Shown piece by piece: positions 33,569-42,333 of a stretch of DNA of 51,835 bases. Origin of the DNA: an uncultured Bacteroidia bacterium. GTDB lineage: Bacteria; Bacteroidota; Bacteroidia; Bacteroidales; Prolixibacteraceae. The translations under genes were made by a program, and so were the position numbers. The notes beneath the pieces were generated by a model. It did not search any database and was not told where the DNA came from. It saw nothing but the letters and a program-made list of their open reading frames with translations. Positions within the stretch are counted from its first letter, which is position 1; every line of letters starts with the position of its first letter. The DNA lies in NCBI GenBank assembly GCA_903923905.1, contig CAIXZH010000060.1, forward strand, positions 1 to 51,835, written 5' to 3'.

Positions 33569-35812
33569 TTATTTACTCCTGCTTCTTATAGTTATTACCT
33601 GTTTTTTCCATGATGAGGGTGAAATAAACATCTCGTTTCCACGTGATTTTACCCTGCCGGCAACCAGATAATTTAGTAATGAAGAGGTATAACCACGTGT
33701 ATTTACGGCCTCTGAATTGAATATTTCCACATTTGGGATCTGCTCATCCAGGGCCAGCAGGATATAATGATCATAACCGTAAGGTGGCGTAACCTGGAAT
33801 AATTGCCTCCTCCCCAGATTGATGGTGTCGGGCAATTCATCACCCAACGGATAGTGGTTTTCTACGTTGGATATAGGGAACATCAGGGAACTTTTACCCC
33901 TGCTGTCGAAAGACGAAACATAAATAAATCGTCTGGATCTGTCCCAGTTTTTTGCATTTACGGGGTCCTTAACCAGGACAAGCCCATAGATTTCTTCTTC
34001 CTTAATAGTGCCGGATGATACGACTTTCCCGGTAGCTGCGTTTCGCAAAGCCAGGTAATAAGGGAATGAACCATCGTCAGGAGGTGAGGCAAGGGTTAGC
34101 CAGCCCTTTATTCGTGCAATACGACTGGAATACTCTGTAAGCGTATCACCAGCTTTTCCCAATATAGCAGGGTCTTCACTCAGATGAACAAAATCTGTTC
34201 TTACCGGCAGTACCGTTGAGCTGTTAACGGCCGAATGGGTAGCAGATATAAAAGCATATTCGATCTCATTATTGTTCAACCTTCCACTTAACACATAATC
34301 GGCTTCCGCTGAATTCTGAGTCACAGAAACAGCTAAATTACATTTATACAGATTATTCAGGGCAAAACCCAGATTTTTAAAAGCAGGAAGCGATAGATAG
34401 ACCTTGCTCCCCGATGGCAGAGCACCACGGATAGAAGAACCGGATAACGGTTCATTTAAGGGTACAAGTTCACCGCCAGTTTTACTCAACAGCCAGCTTT
34501 TGCCATTAAAAAAAACAGTAGGGATACTATCAAGGCTGGTTGGATCAGCGATGAGTTTTATCTGATTATTTGACTTTAACCCATTGTAAAGTGTTTTCGC
34601 AAGGGCACGCAACGCATTGTAATTAGCTGCTGACGACGGAATATAAACTTTGAGGGTATTTTGAGTTTCAAGTGCCCATTCGGTTACCTGAAACATGTCT
34701 CCTGGTTTTATCTGGTTGAAATCCCCTCTTACTATTTTTGCCGATGAGCTGTTAGCTCCGTTTACACGGGTAACCTGAATTAAAAGCGTATCCCCATTAT
34801 AAACTTTCATTAGTTTACTTTCGGATCTAAGGCCTAAAATATACCCTCCCTGAATGGTTATATCGTCCTGACCTTCATTGTTAAGGATAGCCACAGTTAG
34901 GATATTTGGAACTGATTCACGTGGTACTCCGGTAAATGTGGAATTCTTCCTGTTTTCATTCCCTTCAAAAACGGGCTCCTGAGATTTACCGTTATACTTG
35001 ATAACTGCACGGGTACTTTCAATTATTTTGATAGCAGGGGCATTGGCAGGTAACGTCATTAATGCCCGGATCAACGCATAGGTGAAAGCTCCATGAGGAT
35101 TTCCCTGCTCATCAATCTGTTCTTTTGCCGATTCATCATCCTGGGCAGCCGAAATGATCAACACATTTTTAGCTGCCAGGTCATGGGGTATGGCAGGATC
35201 ATTCACCAGAGCATTGGGAACAGGCGCTAAATACCTGGATTTCGGTTCATGATCAGCCAGCCCCCTGCTGATCGAACCACTATGACAACTATCAAAGATT
35301 GCCGTCAGGATGACCCCTTTTACTGATAGCTGGTAAAACAGCTCATTAATTTCTTTGTCCCGGATATCGGCTGCCCCAAGGTAACCATCTGAAGGGATAA
35401 TGGTTTCATCTTTTTGATCTGCTTCACTGCTGGCCGTATTCCTGATCTGCGAACCATGTCCGGCAAAATAGACAACCACAATATCCCCCTTTTGAGAAGT
35501 CTCAATCAGTCGTTTTAAACCGTCTGTAATACCTTGCCTGGTCGCTTTTTCGTTGGAGAGGAAGATTATTTGACCATCTTCGAACCCATATTTAGATTCC
35601 AGCAAAGTCTTGATTGACATTGCATCGTTTACGCAGCCGTCAAGATTAATCCATGAAGTCCTTGCAGATTTAATCTCAGAAACATTCCCGGGGAGGTAAA
35701 TATCGATTCCTATGATTAAAGCCCTTTTAGTCCCCGTTGCAAATAATGAGCCGGAGAGGAAAACAAACCATAGAATCAATGAACCGGGAAAAAGTTTATA
35801 TCGGTATTTCAT
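33569..35812 (-). CDS. Exported caspase-fold peptidase (orthocaspase) with C-terminal DUF4384-like region
   Basis: The 747-residue protein has a signal peptide (to about residue 26, GSLFATG), then a peptidase C14 domain (about 28-290) with KRALIIGIDIY, catalytic His119 in YFAGHGSQ and Cys176 in FDSCHSGS. After a linker with KNSTFTGVP comes a long beta-rich C-terminal half. Its last part (about 625-730: RRFIYVSSFDSRGKSSLMFP, then FQVTPPYGYDHYILLALDEQ) resembles DUF4384, which often follows caspase domains and gives a surface or adhesion-like module. It is convergent with the lipoprotein gene (3-nt gap). The two caspases here differ in architecture and are not a recent duplication. Confidence 0.88.
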   Translation of the reverse strand: MKYRYKLFPGSLILWFVFLSGSLFATGTKRALIIGIDIYLPGNVSEIKSARTSWINLDGCVNDAMSIKTLLESKYGFEDGQIIFLSNEKATRQGITDGLKRLIETSQKGDIVVVYFAGHGSQIRNTASSEADQKDETIIPSDGYLGAADIRDKEINELFYQLSVKGVILTAIFDSCHSGSISRGLADHEPKSRYLAPVPNALVNDPAIPHDLAAKNVLIISAAQDDESAKEQIDEQGNPHGAFTYALIRALMTLPANAPAIKIIESTRAVIKYNGKSQEPVFEGNENRKNSTFTGVPRESVPNILTVAILNNEGQDDITIQGGYILGLRSESKLMKVYNGDTLLIQVTRVNGANSSSAKIVRGDFNQIKPGDMFQVTEWALETQNTLKVYIPSSAANYNALRALAKTLYNGLKSNNQIKLIADPTSLDSIPTVFFNGKSWLLSKTGGELVPLNEPLSGSSIRGALPSGSKVYLSLPAFKNLGFALNNLYKCNLAVSVTQNSAEADYVLSGRLNNNEIEYAFISATHSAVNSSTVLPVRTDFVHLSEDPAILGKAGDTLTEYSSRIARIKGWLTLASPPDDGSFPYYLALRNAATGKVVSSGTIKEEEIYGLVLVKDPVNAKNWDRSRRFIYVSSFDSRGKSSLMFPISNVENHYPLGDELPDTINLGRRQLFQVTPPYGYDHYILLALDEQIPNVEIFNSEAVNTRGYTSSLLNYLVAGRVKSRGNEMFISPSSWKKQVITIRSRSK
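33570..33584. repeat. 15-nt direct repeat at the 3' end of the second caspase gene
   Basis: TATTTACTCCTGCTT covers the stop and last codons (SRSK) of the caspase gene and recurs exactly at 35894-35908, just beyond its 5' end. The pair flanks the whole gene. Confidence 0.6.
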
Positions 35813-35893
35813 AGATGTCAGTGGATTATTTATTTGAATCTTATCCGTTGGTTTTTAATCAAATAAGCAACAAGAACGATTTATTGCCGTAAC

Positions 35894-35908
35894 TATTTAC
35901 TCCTGCTT
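35894..35908. repeat. 15-nt direct repeat upstream of the second caspase gene
   Basis: Exact copy of the word at 33570-33584. On the minus strand it ends a 13-codon frame (MEVQKKEVKSRSK, ATG near 35935) that shares its last four residues and stop context with the caspase gene. This may be the tail of a lost or displaced gene; the tiny frame itself is not called as a gene. Confidence 0.5.
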
Positions 35909-35949
35909 TTGACCTCTTTTTTTTGCACTTCCATTTGGTTGAATCCCCC

Positions 35950-37272
35950 TTAATTTTTCATTGAAGCCGGTTGTCCTGTAGTTTCCAGAACATTCCACCA
36001 CAATTCGCTTTCCATATCAATTTTACTCCGTTTTGAGACGGAGGCAGGTATCGGCAATAACGTGAAAACATTATTCCAATGTCCGATTACAAAATCAGTC
36101 TTACCTGCCATGGTGGCATGAACTGCATTCTGAGCCAGAAGGTTACAAAACTTACTATCGTTGGCATTGGCTGGTGCACTGCGAATAATATAGCTTGGAT
36201 CAATGTATTTAATTGAAAACGGGAAATCTGCTGAGTTGAATTCCTCTGATATTTTATCTTTTAAAAAAAGGCCAATGTCTTTATTTTTTATATTTCCTGA
36301 GGCATCCTTTTCTACAACATCATCCTCAAAAAAATACTGCCCGGCTCCTTCGGCAACTACGATCAGTGCATGATGCCTGCTTTCAAGCCGGTCTCGCAGA
36401 ACCTTTAAAAACCCTTTCGAACCCTCTAAATCGAATGTCATTTCCGGCACCAGCACAAAATTTGCCAGTTGTATTGAAAGGGCAGCATAAGCAGCTATAA
36501 ACCCGGAATCGCGCCCCATAAGCTTTAACACTGCTATCCCATTGTAGGCTCCAACTGCCTCATTATGGGCATACCGAATGATATCGTGGGCAATGGTAAA
36601 AGCCGTTTCAAATCCAAACGATTTATCAATCAGGTTAATATCATTATCAATCGTCTTGGGTATACCTGAAACCGAAATCTTTAAGTTACGGCGCAATATT
36701 TCTTCATAAATAGCATGTGCACCGTGCAAGGTTCCATCGCCTCCGATACAAAATAATATATTCACGTTCAATTCGACAAGCTTATCTACAATCCGGACTA
36801 CATCCTGTGCCCCCCGCGAAGAACCCAGGATAGTTCCGCCCACCAGATGGATATTATCAACCCTTTCCGGAGTAAGATCGATTACGGGATGATGATACTT
36901 ATCGATAAAACCTTCATAACCATATTGAATTCCAATAATACTGGTAACCTGATACCGGTAATGAAGCTCATTTACAATACTTCGAATCACGTTGTTTAAA
37001 CCGGGACATAATCCGCCACAGGTTACGATTGCGGCTTTCGTTTTTGAAGGATCAAAATAAAGATGCTTATGAGGCCCCGCTTTTTCAAATGAGATTGGAG
37101 TTTCTCCGGCTTTCCGGCAGCGCTTATAATTTTCAAGAGAAGCATCGAATAATACCCTGTCGTGCTTCTCAATGAACCCAAAAGATGAGCCTTGAGGAAA
37201 TAGTGTGAGATTTAATGGAGACTTTATCTGCGAAATACCAAGCGTTTCCACATTAAGATCTGCGTGAGTCAT
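35950..37272 (-). CDS. 6-phosphofructokinase, ATP-type of the PKTIDND clade
   Basis: The 440-residue glycolytic enzyme phosphorylates fructose 6-phosphate. The motifs are AAIVTCGGLCPGLNNVIRSIV, GGTILGSSRG, CIGGDGTLHGAHAI, SGIPKTIDNDI and LMGRDSGFIAAYAAL. The residue after GGD is Gly, as in ATP-users; PPi-users have Asp there. PKTIDND instead of the E. coli PGTIDND places it with the plant-like/clade X group. It is longer than E. coli PfkA by about 120 residues, mostly an N-terminal extension (1-75). Donor preference is inferred from these residues only. It is divergent from the SDR gene, with its own -7 box. Confidence 0.92.
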   Translation of the reverse strand: MTHADLNVETLGISQIKSPLNLTLFPQGSSFGFIEKHDRVLFDASLENYKRCRKAGETPISFEKAGPHKHLYFDPSKTKAAIVTCGGLCPGLNNVIRSIVNELHYRYQVTSIIGIQYGYEGFIDKYHHPVIDLTPERVDNIHLVGGTILGSSRGAQDVVRIVDKLVELNVNILFCIGGDGTLHGAHAIYEEILRRNLKISVSGIPKTIDNDINLIDKSFGFETAFTIAHDIIRYAHNEAVGAYNGIAVLKLMGRDSGFIAAYAALSIQLANFVLVPEMTFDLEGSKGFLKVLRDRLESRHHALIVVAEGAGQYFFEDDVVEKDASGNIKNKDIGLFLKDKISEEFNSADFPFSIKYIDPSYIIRSAPANANDSKFCNLLAQNAVHATMAGKTDFVIGHWNNVFTLLPIPASVSKRSKIDMESELWWNVLETTGQPASMKN

Positions 37273-37325
37273 GAATGATTTTTTTATGCCTGATGAGAAT
37301 CCTGTAACCTATAAGATATTCAATG

Positions 37326-37333
37326 CAAAGTTA
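37326..37333 (-). promoter_or_regulatory. Candidate -7 box of the phosphofructokinase gene
   Basis: On the minus strand TAACTTTG is a perfect TAnnTTTG match 53 nt ahead of the ATG; the -33 box is not clear. Confidence 0.4.
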
Positions 37334-37402
37334 TTATTATTACAAAATATTTAAAAGAATAAACATAAAGTGGATCAAAATTAGCGACATCAAAAAAAAC
37401 TC

Positions 37403-37410
37403 TAAATTTG
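37403..37410 (+). promoter_or_regulatory. Candidate -7 box of the SDR/sterol-reductase operon
   Basis: TAAATTTG matches TAnnTTTG and lies 19 nt ahead of the ATG at 37430, giving a short leader. It is back-to-back with the box of the phosphofructokinase gene. Confidence 0.45.
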
Positions 37411-37429
37411 CCTGACTAACTGATGGCCA

Positions 37430-38212
37430 ATGGATGATTTCAAATCTAAATATGGACCCTGGGCAATAGTGGCCGGGGCTTCTGAAGGATTAGGTGCAGC
37501 TTTTGCCGAAGTATTGGCCAGACGCGGATTAAATTTAATATTAATTGCCCGGAGGTTGGAAAAACTGGAAGCATTATCAGTCAATCTCAGAAACAAGTAT
37601 CCAATTGAAATCATAGTTTACTCAATTGACCTGGCTGATTTCGAACAAACTAAACAATTCCTATCCAGGCCAGAGACAGATATTGGCCTGTTGGTGTATA
37701 ATGCCGCTTATGCACCCATTGGCTATTTCGAAAATATCTCAGAAGAAAACCTAACCAGGATAGTTGATGTTAATATCAAGACGCCCTTACTGCTTTCCAA
37801 ACTGGTTTCAACACAACTGATTGGAAAAAAGAAAGGTGGCATTATTTTGATGTCTTCGCTGGCTGGCAATCAGGGTAGCCCTAAAATTGCAACGTATGCC
37901 GCTTCAAAAGCATTTAACGCAATTTTTGCGGAAGGAATCTGGAGTGAATTAAAAAAATATGGGATCGATGTGATGGCGTGTTGCGCCGGTGCAATAACTA
38001 CCCCCGGATATAAAAACGCACAAAATACAAAAGATGCACCCGGTACATTAAATGCCAACGAGGTTGCGGAGAAAACATTAAATGCCCTTGGGAAAGGGCC
38101 GACAGTAATTCCCGGATTTACGAATAAAATGGCCCGATTTTTTATGGGTCGACTATTTCCCAGGAAATTAGCCATTTCAATAATGGACCACAACACAAAA
38201 GATTTATCATGA
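37430..38212 (+). CDS. SDR-family oxidoreductase (17-beta-HSD / 3-ketoacyl reductase-like)
   Basis: The 260-residue NAD(P)-dependent short-chain dehydrogenase has cofactor loop AGASEGLGAAFAE, a basic residue in ARRLEKLE that favours NADPH, the VYNAAYA motif (NNAG equivalent), catalytic Ser in LMSSLAGNQG and Tyr-x-x-x-Lys in TYAASKAFN. The opening KYGPWAIVAGASEGLG resembles 17-beta-hydroxysteroid dehydrogenase 12 / very-long-chain 3-ketoacyl reductases. Its stop overlaps the start of the sterol-reductase gene as ATGA, so the two are translationally coupled. A keto-group reduction in a sterol, terpenoid or long-chain lipid is the natural inference. Confidence 0.9.
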   Translation: MDDFKSKYGPWAIVAGASEGLGAAFAEVLARRGLNLILIARRLEKLEALSVNLRNKYPIEIIVYSIDLADFEQTKQFLSRPETDIGLLVYNAAYAPIGYFENISEENLTRIVDVNIKTPLLLSKLVSTQLIGKKKGGIILMSSLAGNQGSPKIATYAASKAFNAIFAEGIWSELKKYGIDVMACCAGAITTPGYKNAQNTKDAPGTLNANEVAEKTLNALGKGPTVIPGFTNKMARFFMGRLFPRKLAISIMDHNTKDLS

Positions 38213-39288
38213 TGACTAACCTGACAGGTTTCTTCACTCCCTGGATCATATATGCAGGAATTACTTTGCTGCATCTCTTTCTGCCCGGACGTCGCGTAAC
38301 CGGATATGTAAGGGATTCCCAAACCGGAGAATTACTTAAATACCGGTTAAATGGAATTCCTGTATTAATTATTTCCATCGGGCTTTGGTTTTTGCTGGGT
38401 TTTCTGGGTTGGGTATCTTATGACTGGCTTTACAGGATAAGGTGGTATAGTCTGGCAGGCGCATCCACATTGGGATTGATATTTTCGTTCGCCATTGTTA
38501 TTCCATACACTTCAACCGGGAAGCCATGGATTGCCGATCTTTTTTTTGGAAGACTGGAAAATCCACCCTCTGGCAAAAGGCAAATTGATGCCAAAATATG
38601 GTTGTATTTAATTGGAGCAGTTATGCTTCAATTAAATGTGCTGAGTTTTGTAGCCCATTACTATTTGGTATACGGGGAAATAGCTCCAGGTGTTTTACTC
38701 TGCGGGTCTATGTTAACTTTTTTTATCTGGGACTACCTAATCTTCGAAAAAGTGCACCTGTATACCTACGATTTTTTCGCAGAACGGGTTGGGTTAAAAT
38801 TGGGATGGGGTTGCCTGACATTTTACCCATATTTTTATTTAATTGCCTTATGGTCAGGCATTGATTTACAAAACTCACATGTGCCAACCTGGTTACTTTT
38901 TTGTTTTGTCCTGACATTCCTATTGGGCTGGATTCTCTCCAGGGGTGCAAACATGCAAAAATATTTTTTTAAGACTCAACCGGCGAAACCATTTTTCGGG
39001 ATTAAGCCTCAAATCATTTCGGAGGGAAATTTGACCTTATTGGTTAATGGCTTTTGGGGCTTCAGCAGACACCTTAATTATTTGGGTGAAATTTTAATGG
39101 GATTGGCGATTACTCTTAGTATTGGTTATCCGGGAAGTTTATGGGGGTGGCTTTACCCTTTGTATTATATTTTGCTATTAATTCCGCGCCAGATGGATGA
39201 TGACAAGCGCTGTTCCACCAGGTATGGCAATTTATGGAAGATTTATACCCAAAAAGTAAAATACCGGATAATTCCGTATCTGTATTGA
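38209..39288 (+). CDS. ERG24/ERG4-type sterol reductase homologue
   Basis: The 359-residue polytopic membrane protein (about eight to ten hydrophobic segments) carries the family's signatures: LLKYRLNGIPVL near residues 42-53, GFWGFSRHLNYLGEIL near 273-288, and the C-terminal RQMDDDKRCSTRYGNLWKIY followed by KVKYRIIPYLY. This is the ergosterol biosynthesis ERG4/ERG24 family (C14, C24(28) or delta-7 sterol reductases, NADPH-dependent), equally close in style to lamin-B-receptor-type enzymes. Few bacteria have it and no sterol synthesis gene is in view, so the substrate may be a host or environmental sterol or another polycyclic or polyunsaturated lipid. The start overlaps the SDR stop by 4 nt. 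Confidence 0.88.
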   Translation: MMTNLTGFFTPWIIYAGITLLHLFLPGRRVTGYVRDSQTGELLKYRLNGIPVLIISIGLWFLLGFLGWVSYDWLYRIRWYSLAGASTLGLIFSFAIVIPYTSTGKPWIADLFFGRLENPPSGKRQIDAKIWLYLIGAVMLQLNVLSFVAHYYLVYGEIAPGVLLCGSMLTFFIWDYLIFEKVHLYTYDFFAERVGLKLGWGCLTFYPYFYLIALWSGIDLQNSHVPTWLLFCFVLTFLLGWILSRGANMQKYFFKTQPAKPFFGIKPQIISEGNLTLLVNGFWGFSRHLNYLGEILMGLAITLSIGYPGSLWGWLYPLYYILLLIPRQMDDDKRCSTRYGNLWKIYTQKVKYRIIPYLY

Positions 39289-39302
39289 TTGGGCATTAAA
39301 AG

Positions 39303-39342
39303 AAATGCCCCGGCCACATGGTGTGCAACCGGGGCATTTTTT
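39303..39342. terminator. Bidirectional terminator after the sterol-reductase gene
   Basis: AAATGCCCCGG pairs with CCGGGGCATTT (11 bp) around a 15-nt loop and is followed by T6 on the plus strand; the A-rich left side serves the convergent beta-propeller gene. Confidence 0.85.
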
Positions 39343-39371
39343 ACAGCCAAACATTTCTCCGATGGAGTTCC

Positions 39372-40388
39372 TTATTTGATTGGTTCCACATCAAGAATCA
39401 CGAATGAGTTTGGTTTGATAGGCGGACGACGTTCTCCGGGAACAGGTGCCCCAAATTCTGCCGTTGGCAGGTAAAGGTGGTGAGTCACCTTATCCACGGC
39501 AATAGTCCGGGCACCCGGCTGGGTCTTGGCATTCTCAAGAACCTTGAAGGTATTGGCATCAACCTCCCGGACTACTGTAATCGTACCATCCCCGTTCGAA
39601 CTGTAAGCAATTTTCTCCCCTGGGTCAAAAGTGACGCCATCACATCGGTCACCAATGGGCACCGTAGTGACAATCTTACCTGTCAGAGCATCTGTGACAA
39701 CCATCAGTTTATTACTGCAAACACTGAATAAACGGTGGGTTGTGTTGTCAAGTGCCAATCCGCTGGGCTCTTCTCCGGGGGCAATTGACCAGTTTTGAAT
39801 CACCTTATAATCTTTGGCATCAATCACCGTGATCGTGCTTTTGTCTTCAATATTTACATAAATCTTCCCATTGCCGTCAGAAGCGGCAAATTCAGGCTTT
39901 CCGCTTAACGGAATAGTGGCGACGACCTTGTTATTCCTCGAGTCGATAACCGATGCACTTGAACTGCGGCCATTGAAAGTATAGATTTTCCTGGAAAAGT
40001 TATCATACAGGATGCAGTCCGGATTGGCTCCTGTAACCTTAATTTTCTCAATGGGTTTTAAGGTAGTCAGGTCAAAAACAGTAACCGAAGAGTCACGTCC
40101 GTTGCTGGTATAACCACGGTTAATTTCCGGAGCCAATGCAATACCATGAATCCCTTTGGTATCGGGAATCGATCCGATCACTTTACCCGTTTTGATATCT
40201 ACCACAACAGCTGTAGTTGCGTGTGAGGCATAAATCCGTGATGAGGCACCATCAACCGTAATATAATCCCAGCCCCCATCTCCCCCTACAGCAATCTTTC
40301 GCGCAATTTTATAATTCGATTGTGCCACGACTCCAAATGAACTCAAAAACATTAGCCCGGAAAGAACAACAAAAATTAACCTTCTCAT
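39372..40388 (-). CDS. Exported YncE/YVTN-type beta-propeller protein
   Basis: About 338 residues from the ATG at 40388, which gives a clean signal peptide (MRRLIFVVLSGLMFLSSFGVVAQ). A longer frame from 40460 is rejected because a -7 promoter box (40450-40443) lies within it. The mature protein is a series of about seven repeats of the kind VVDIKTGKVIGSIPDTKGIHG and VIDSRNNKVVATIPLSGKPE, typical of YVTN/YncE propellers in the periplasm or on the surface. No enzymatic residues are evident; YncE relatives bind ligands or DNA but the role here is unknown. The C-terminus ends SFVILDVEPIK. Confidence 0.85.
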   Translation of the reverse strand: MRRLIFVVLSGLMFLSSFGVVAQSNYKIARKIAVGGDGGWDYITVDGASSRIYASHATTAVVVDIKTGKVIGSIPDTKGIHGIALAPEINRGYTSNGRDSSVTVFDLTTLKPIEKIKVTGANPDCILYDNFSRKIYTFNGRSSSASVIDSRNNKVVATIPLSGKPEFAASDGNGKIYVNIEDKSTITVIDAKDYKVIQNWSIAPGEEPSGLALDNTTHRLFSVCSNKLMVVTDALTGKIVTTVPIGDRCDGVTFDPGEKIAYSSNGDGTITVVREVDANTFKVLENAKTQPGARTIAVDKVTHHLYLPTAEFGAPVPGERRPPIKPNSFVILDVEPIK

Positions 40389-40442
40389 AAATTGATTGTT
40401 AAGATAAATTATTGATTTGTAATGCGATGATGTAACTACTGT

Positions 40443-40450
40443 CAAAGTTA
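40443..40450 (-). promoter_or_regulatory. Candidate -7 box of the beta-propeller gene
   Basis: TAACTTTG on the minus strand, a perfect TAnnTTTG match about 55 nt ahead of the ATG at 40388. It supports the shorter start. Confidence 0.45.
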
Positions 40451-40583
40451 GCAAAATCATTAAACTAATCTGTAAATCGGACTAAAGGAAATTTAAAACT
40501 CAGATGAATTATTTAATTTATGCTGTTCAGTGAAACCGGGATATAAAATCATTTGTCTGTCTTTATAGTTTGAAAATCCAAAC

Positions 40584-41153
40584 TTAAGATATTAATGGAA
40601 AAACTTCAAGCGGAAAATAGCTCGGTCCTGCGGGTGAAAGCTTACTTTCGAAAAGGATCAGTTTGGAGACAGTATAAGCTATCGGCGCTGAAAGTTTCTC
40701 CTCATTTAATAGTAAATCCAAACCTGAACCGACCTCCTGACGCGGCATGAATCGTCCCATGGTCAGGTGGGGACGGAAGACTTTATCTTCAGTTAAGAAA
40801 CCTAATGCCGAAGCTGACTGATCTATGGTTTGTTTCAATTCAGACATTGGACCAAAATCCTCAATACCAAGCCATAAAACCTGTGGTTCTTTCCCTTTCC
40901 TAAAGATTCCAGGCCCGGTCAATGAAAACTTAATTGGAGCCTGACTTTTTATGGCAACCGGTAAAAGTTCGCATAGTGAGGCGATCCGGGGTACTGGGAT
41001 CTCCCCAAAAAAGTAGAGTGTCAGGTGAAAGTTTGCGCTGCTGACCCATTTAATCCGGTAATTGGAAAGTCTTTTCTGCAACCGGATCATAATTTCTGCC
41101 GCCGGCTCAACCGGTTGGAGAGGCAGAGCCAGGAAAACCCTTTTCGAGATCAT
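40584..41153 (-). CDS. thpR: RNA 2',3'-cyclic phosphodiesterase
   Basis: The 189-residue 2H phosphoesterase of the LigT/ThpR family has both catalytic HxTx motifs: FHLTLYFFGE and RPHLTMGRF, about 80 residues apart. The opening KRVFLALPL with VKWVSSANFHLTL-like spacing is typical. The family opens 2',3'-cyclic phosphates of RNA to 2'-phosphates and in vitro ligates tRNA halves. It stands alone between the beta-propeller and amidohydrolase genes, cytoplasmic, with no signal sequence. Confidence 0.92.
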   Translation of the reverse strand: MISKRVFLALPLQPVEPAAEIMIRLQKRLSNYRIKWVSSANFHLTLYFFGEIPVPRIASLCELLPVAIKSQAPIKFSLTGPGIFRKGKEPQVLWLGIEDFGPMSELKQTIDQSASALGFLTEDKVFRPHLTMGRFMPRQEVGSGLDLLLNEEKLSAPIAYTVSKLILFESKLSPAGPSYFPLEVFPLIS

Positions 41154-41221
41154 AATAAAGAAAATTTATTTTGTTATCTCCCACAAATTTCCCTTTGAAT
41201 TTTTAACTATGAGATTATTAA

Positions 41222-42316
41222 TTAGTCCTTATAATCAGGCTTATACCATTTCAAGGCATTGGTTCTGTAAATTTTGTCTATGACAGCTTTTGGCAGCTTC
41301 AACCCTTTAAATTTACCTTTAATCTCATTGTTTTTCATCGTTTCATCCGTAACCAGGTAAGTCCACTGGTCAAGCCAGGTTTTGTGTATATTCTTCTTTA
41401 AATCCTGCGGATTATCCTGTTGAAAGAACTCCTCATCTGTCCCATAGATCAGCCGATCCTGATAGTTGATCATAAAATCCCTGACCTTAACGTAATTGGT
41501 AATCGATTGATATTGAAGATGTATTAATCTTGCCGCTAAATCAACAGCCATATTGGGGAACTCATCAAGCTCCTTGGCCAATTCGTCCACACTCCATTCC
41601 AGGCTTCCAAGATGAGCTCCGATAAAACGCATGTCGGGGTGTCTCCTGACAAACCGGTCACGGGCATCCATAAGCACCTGGTAGGATGGTTTTTCGGGAT
41701 GCATAAACATGTGTTCTTCGGGATTTTCGGCATAATAACTGCTATCGCCCCCAACAGTCATCTGACTAAACGGTAACCAGCAATTTTTCGGTTCGCCAAA
41801 ATGACCCAAGATTGCTTTATCCTGTTTTATAATATATTCAATGACAGGGTCAAAACGGGGATTATCAATCATTATAAAATTACCGGCTGAATCCTTATAG
41901 GACATCCCGATCATCTTATAAAGTTTTACCCCAATGGCACCTTTATTGAACGAAGCTTCCAGTTTACGAATTGTTTTCTCAGCCCAGACCGGAGAATTCC
42001 AGTCCCTCAGAGTAAAGGCGGTCAAATAGTTAAACTGGCTGGGGAAATGTTTTTTTTGGATTAATGAGGTATTCTCCATCTTTACCAGGGCAGAATCATC
42101 CCCTTTGCCTCTTCGGTCGTGATTCACATCTATCAAATAGAAATTATCGGCTTTAGCCTGAACCGAGAATGCATCATCTTCAGATTCATAATGAATGTGT
42201 GCATCTATTTTCTTCACCTTCCAGAAATCTTCTTTCGAATAAAAGGATGAATTACAGGATACTGCAATCAAGGAGGCGGGAATTGCCATCAAGAACCAAC
42301 CTATTGTATTCTTCAT
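41222..42316 (-). CDS. Lipoprotein amidohydrolase (amidohydrolase-2 family)
   Basis: The 364-residue protein starts with a lipoprotein signal (hydrophobic stretch, then SLIAVSC, Cys21). The TIM-barrel metal-hydrolase motifs follow in order: KIDAHIHYES (HxH), a Lys in GVKLYKMIG, GHFGEP, IGAHLGSLEW and IYGTDEEFFQ (catalytic Asp). The order fits COG2159-type amidohydrolases, which include decarboxylases and lactonases. Export to the envelope is unusual for that group. The substrate is unknown and no neighbour helps. Promoter-like TATATTTG lies at 42341-42334. Confidence 0.8.
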   Translation of the reverse strand: MKNTIGWFLMAIPASLIAVSCNSSFYSKEDFWKVKKIDAHIHYESEDDAFSVQAKADNFYLIDVNHDRRGKGDDSALVKMENTSLIQKKHFPSQFNYLTAFTLRDWNSPVWAEKTIRKLEASFNKGAIGVKLYKMIGMSYKDSAGNFIMIDNPRFDPVIEYIIKQDKAILGHFGEPKNCWLPFSQMTVGGDSSYYAENPEEHMFMHPEKPSYQVLMDARDRFVRRHPDMRFIGAHLGSLEWSVDELAKELDEFPNMAVDLAARLIHLQYQSITNYVKVRDFMINYQDRLIYGTDEEFFQQDNPQDLKKNIHKTWLDQWTYLVTDETMKNNEIKGKFKGLKLPKAVIDKIYRTNALKWYKPDYKD

Positions 42317-42333
42317 TTGTATAAATTATGATC

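Noticed and set aside
30825-35812. Caspase-based antiphage (abortive infection) system
   Set aside because: Both caspases carry export signals and no gasdermin, TPR-sensor, NTPase or CRISPR partner is nearby, so an intracellular defence role is not supported.
40389-40460. 24-codon N-terminal extension of the beta-propeller protein
   Set aside because: It would place the signal peptide internally and includes a promoter -7 box; the ATG at 40388 gives a normal signal peptide.
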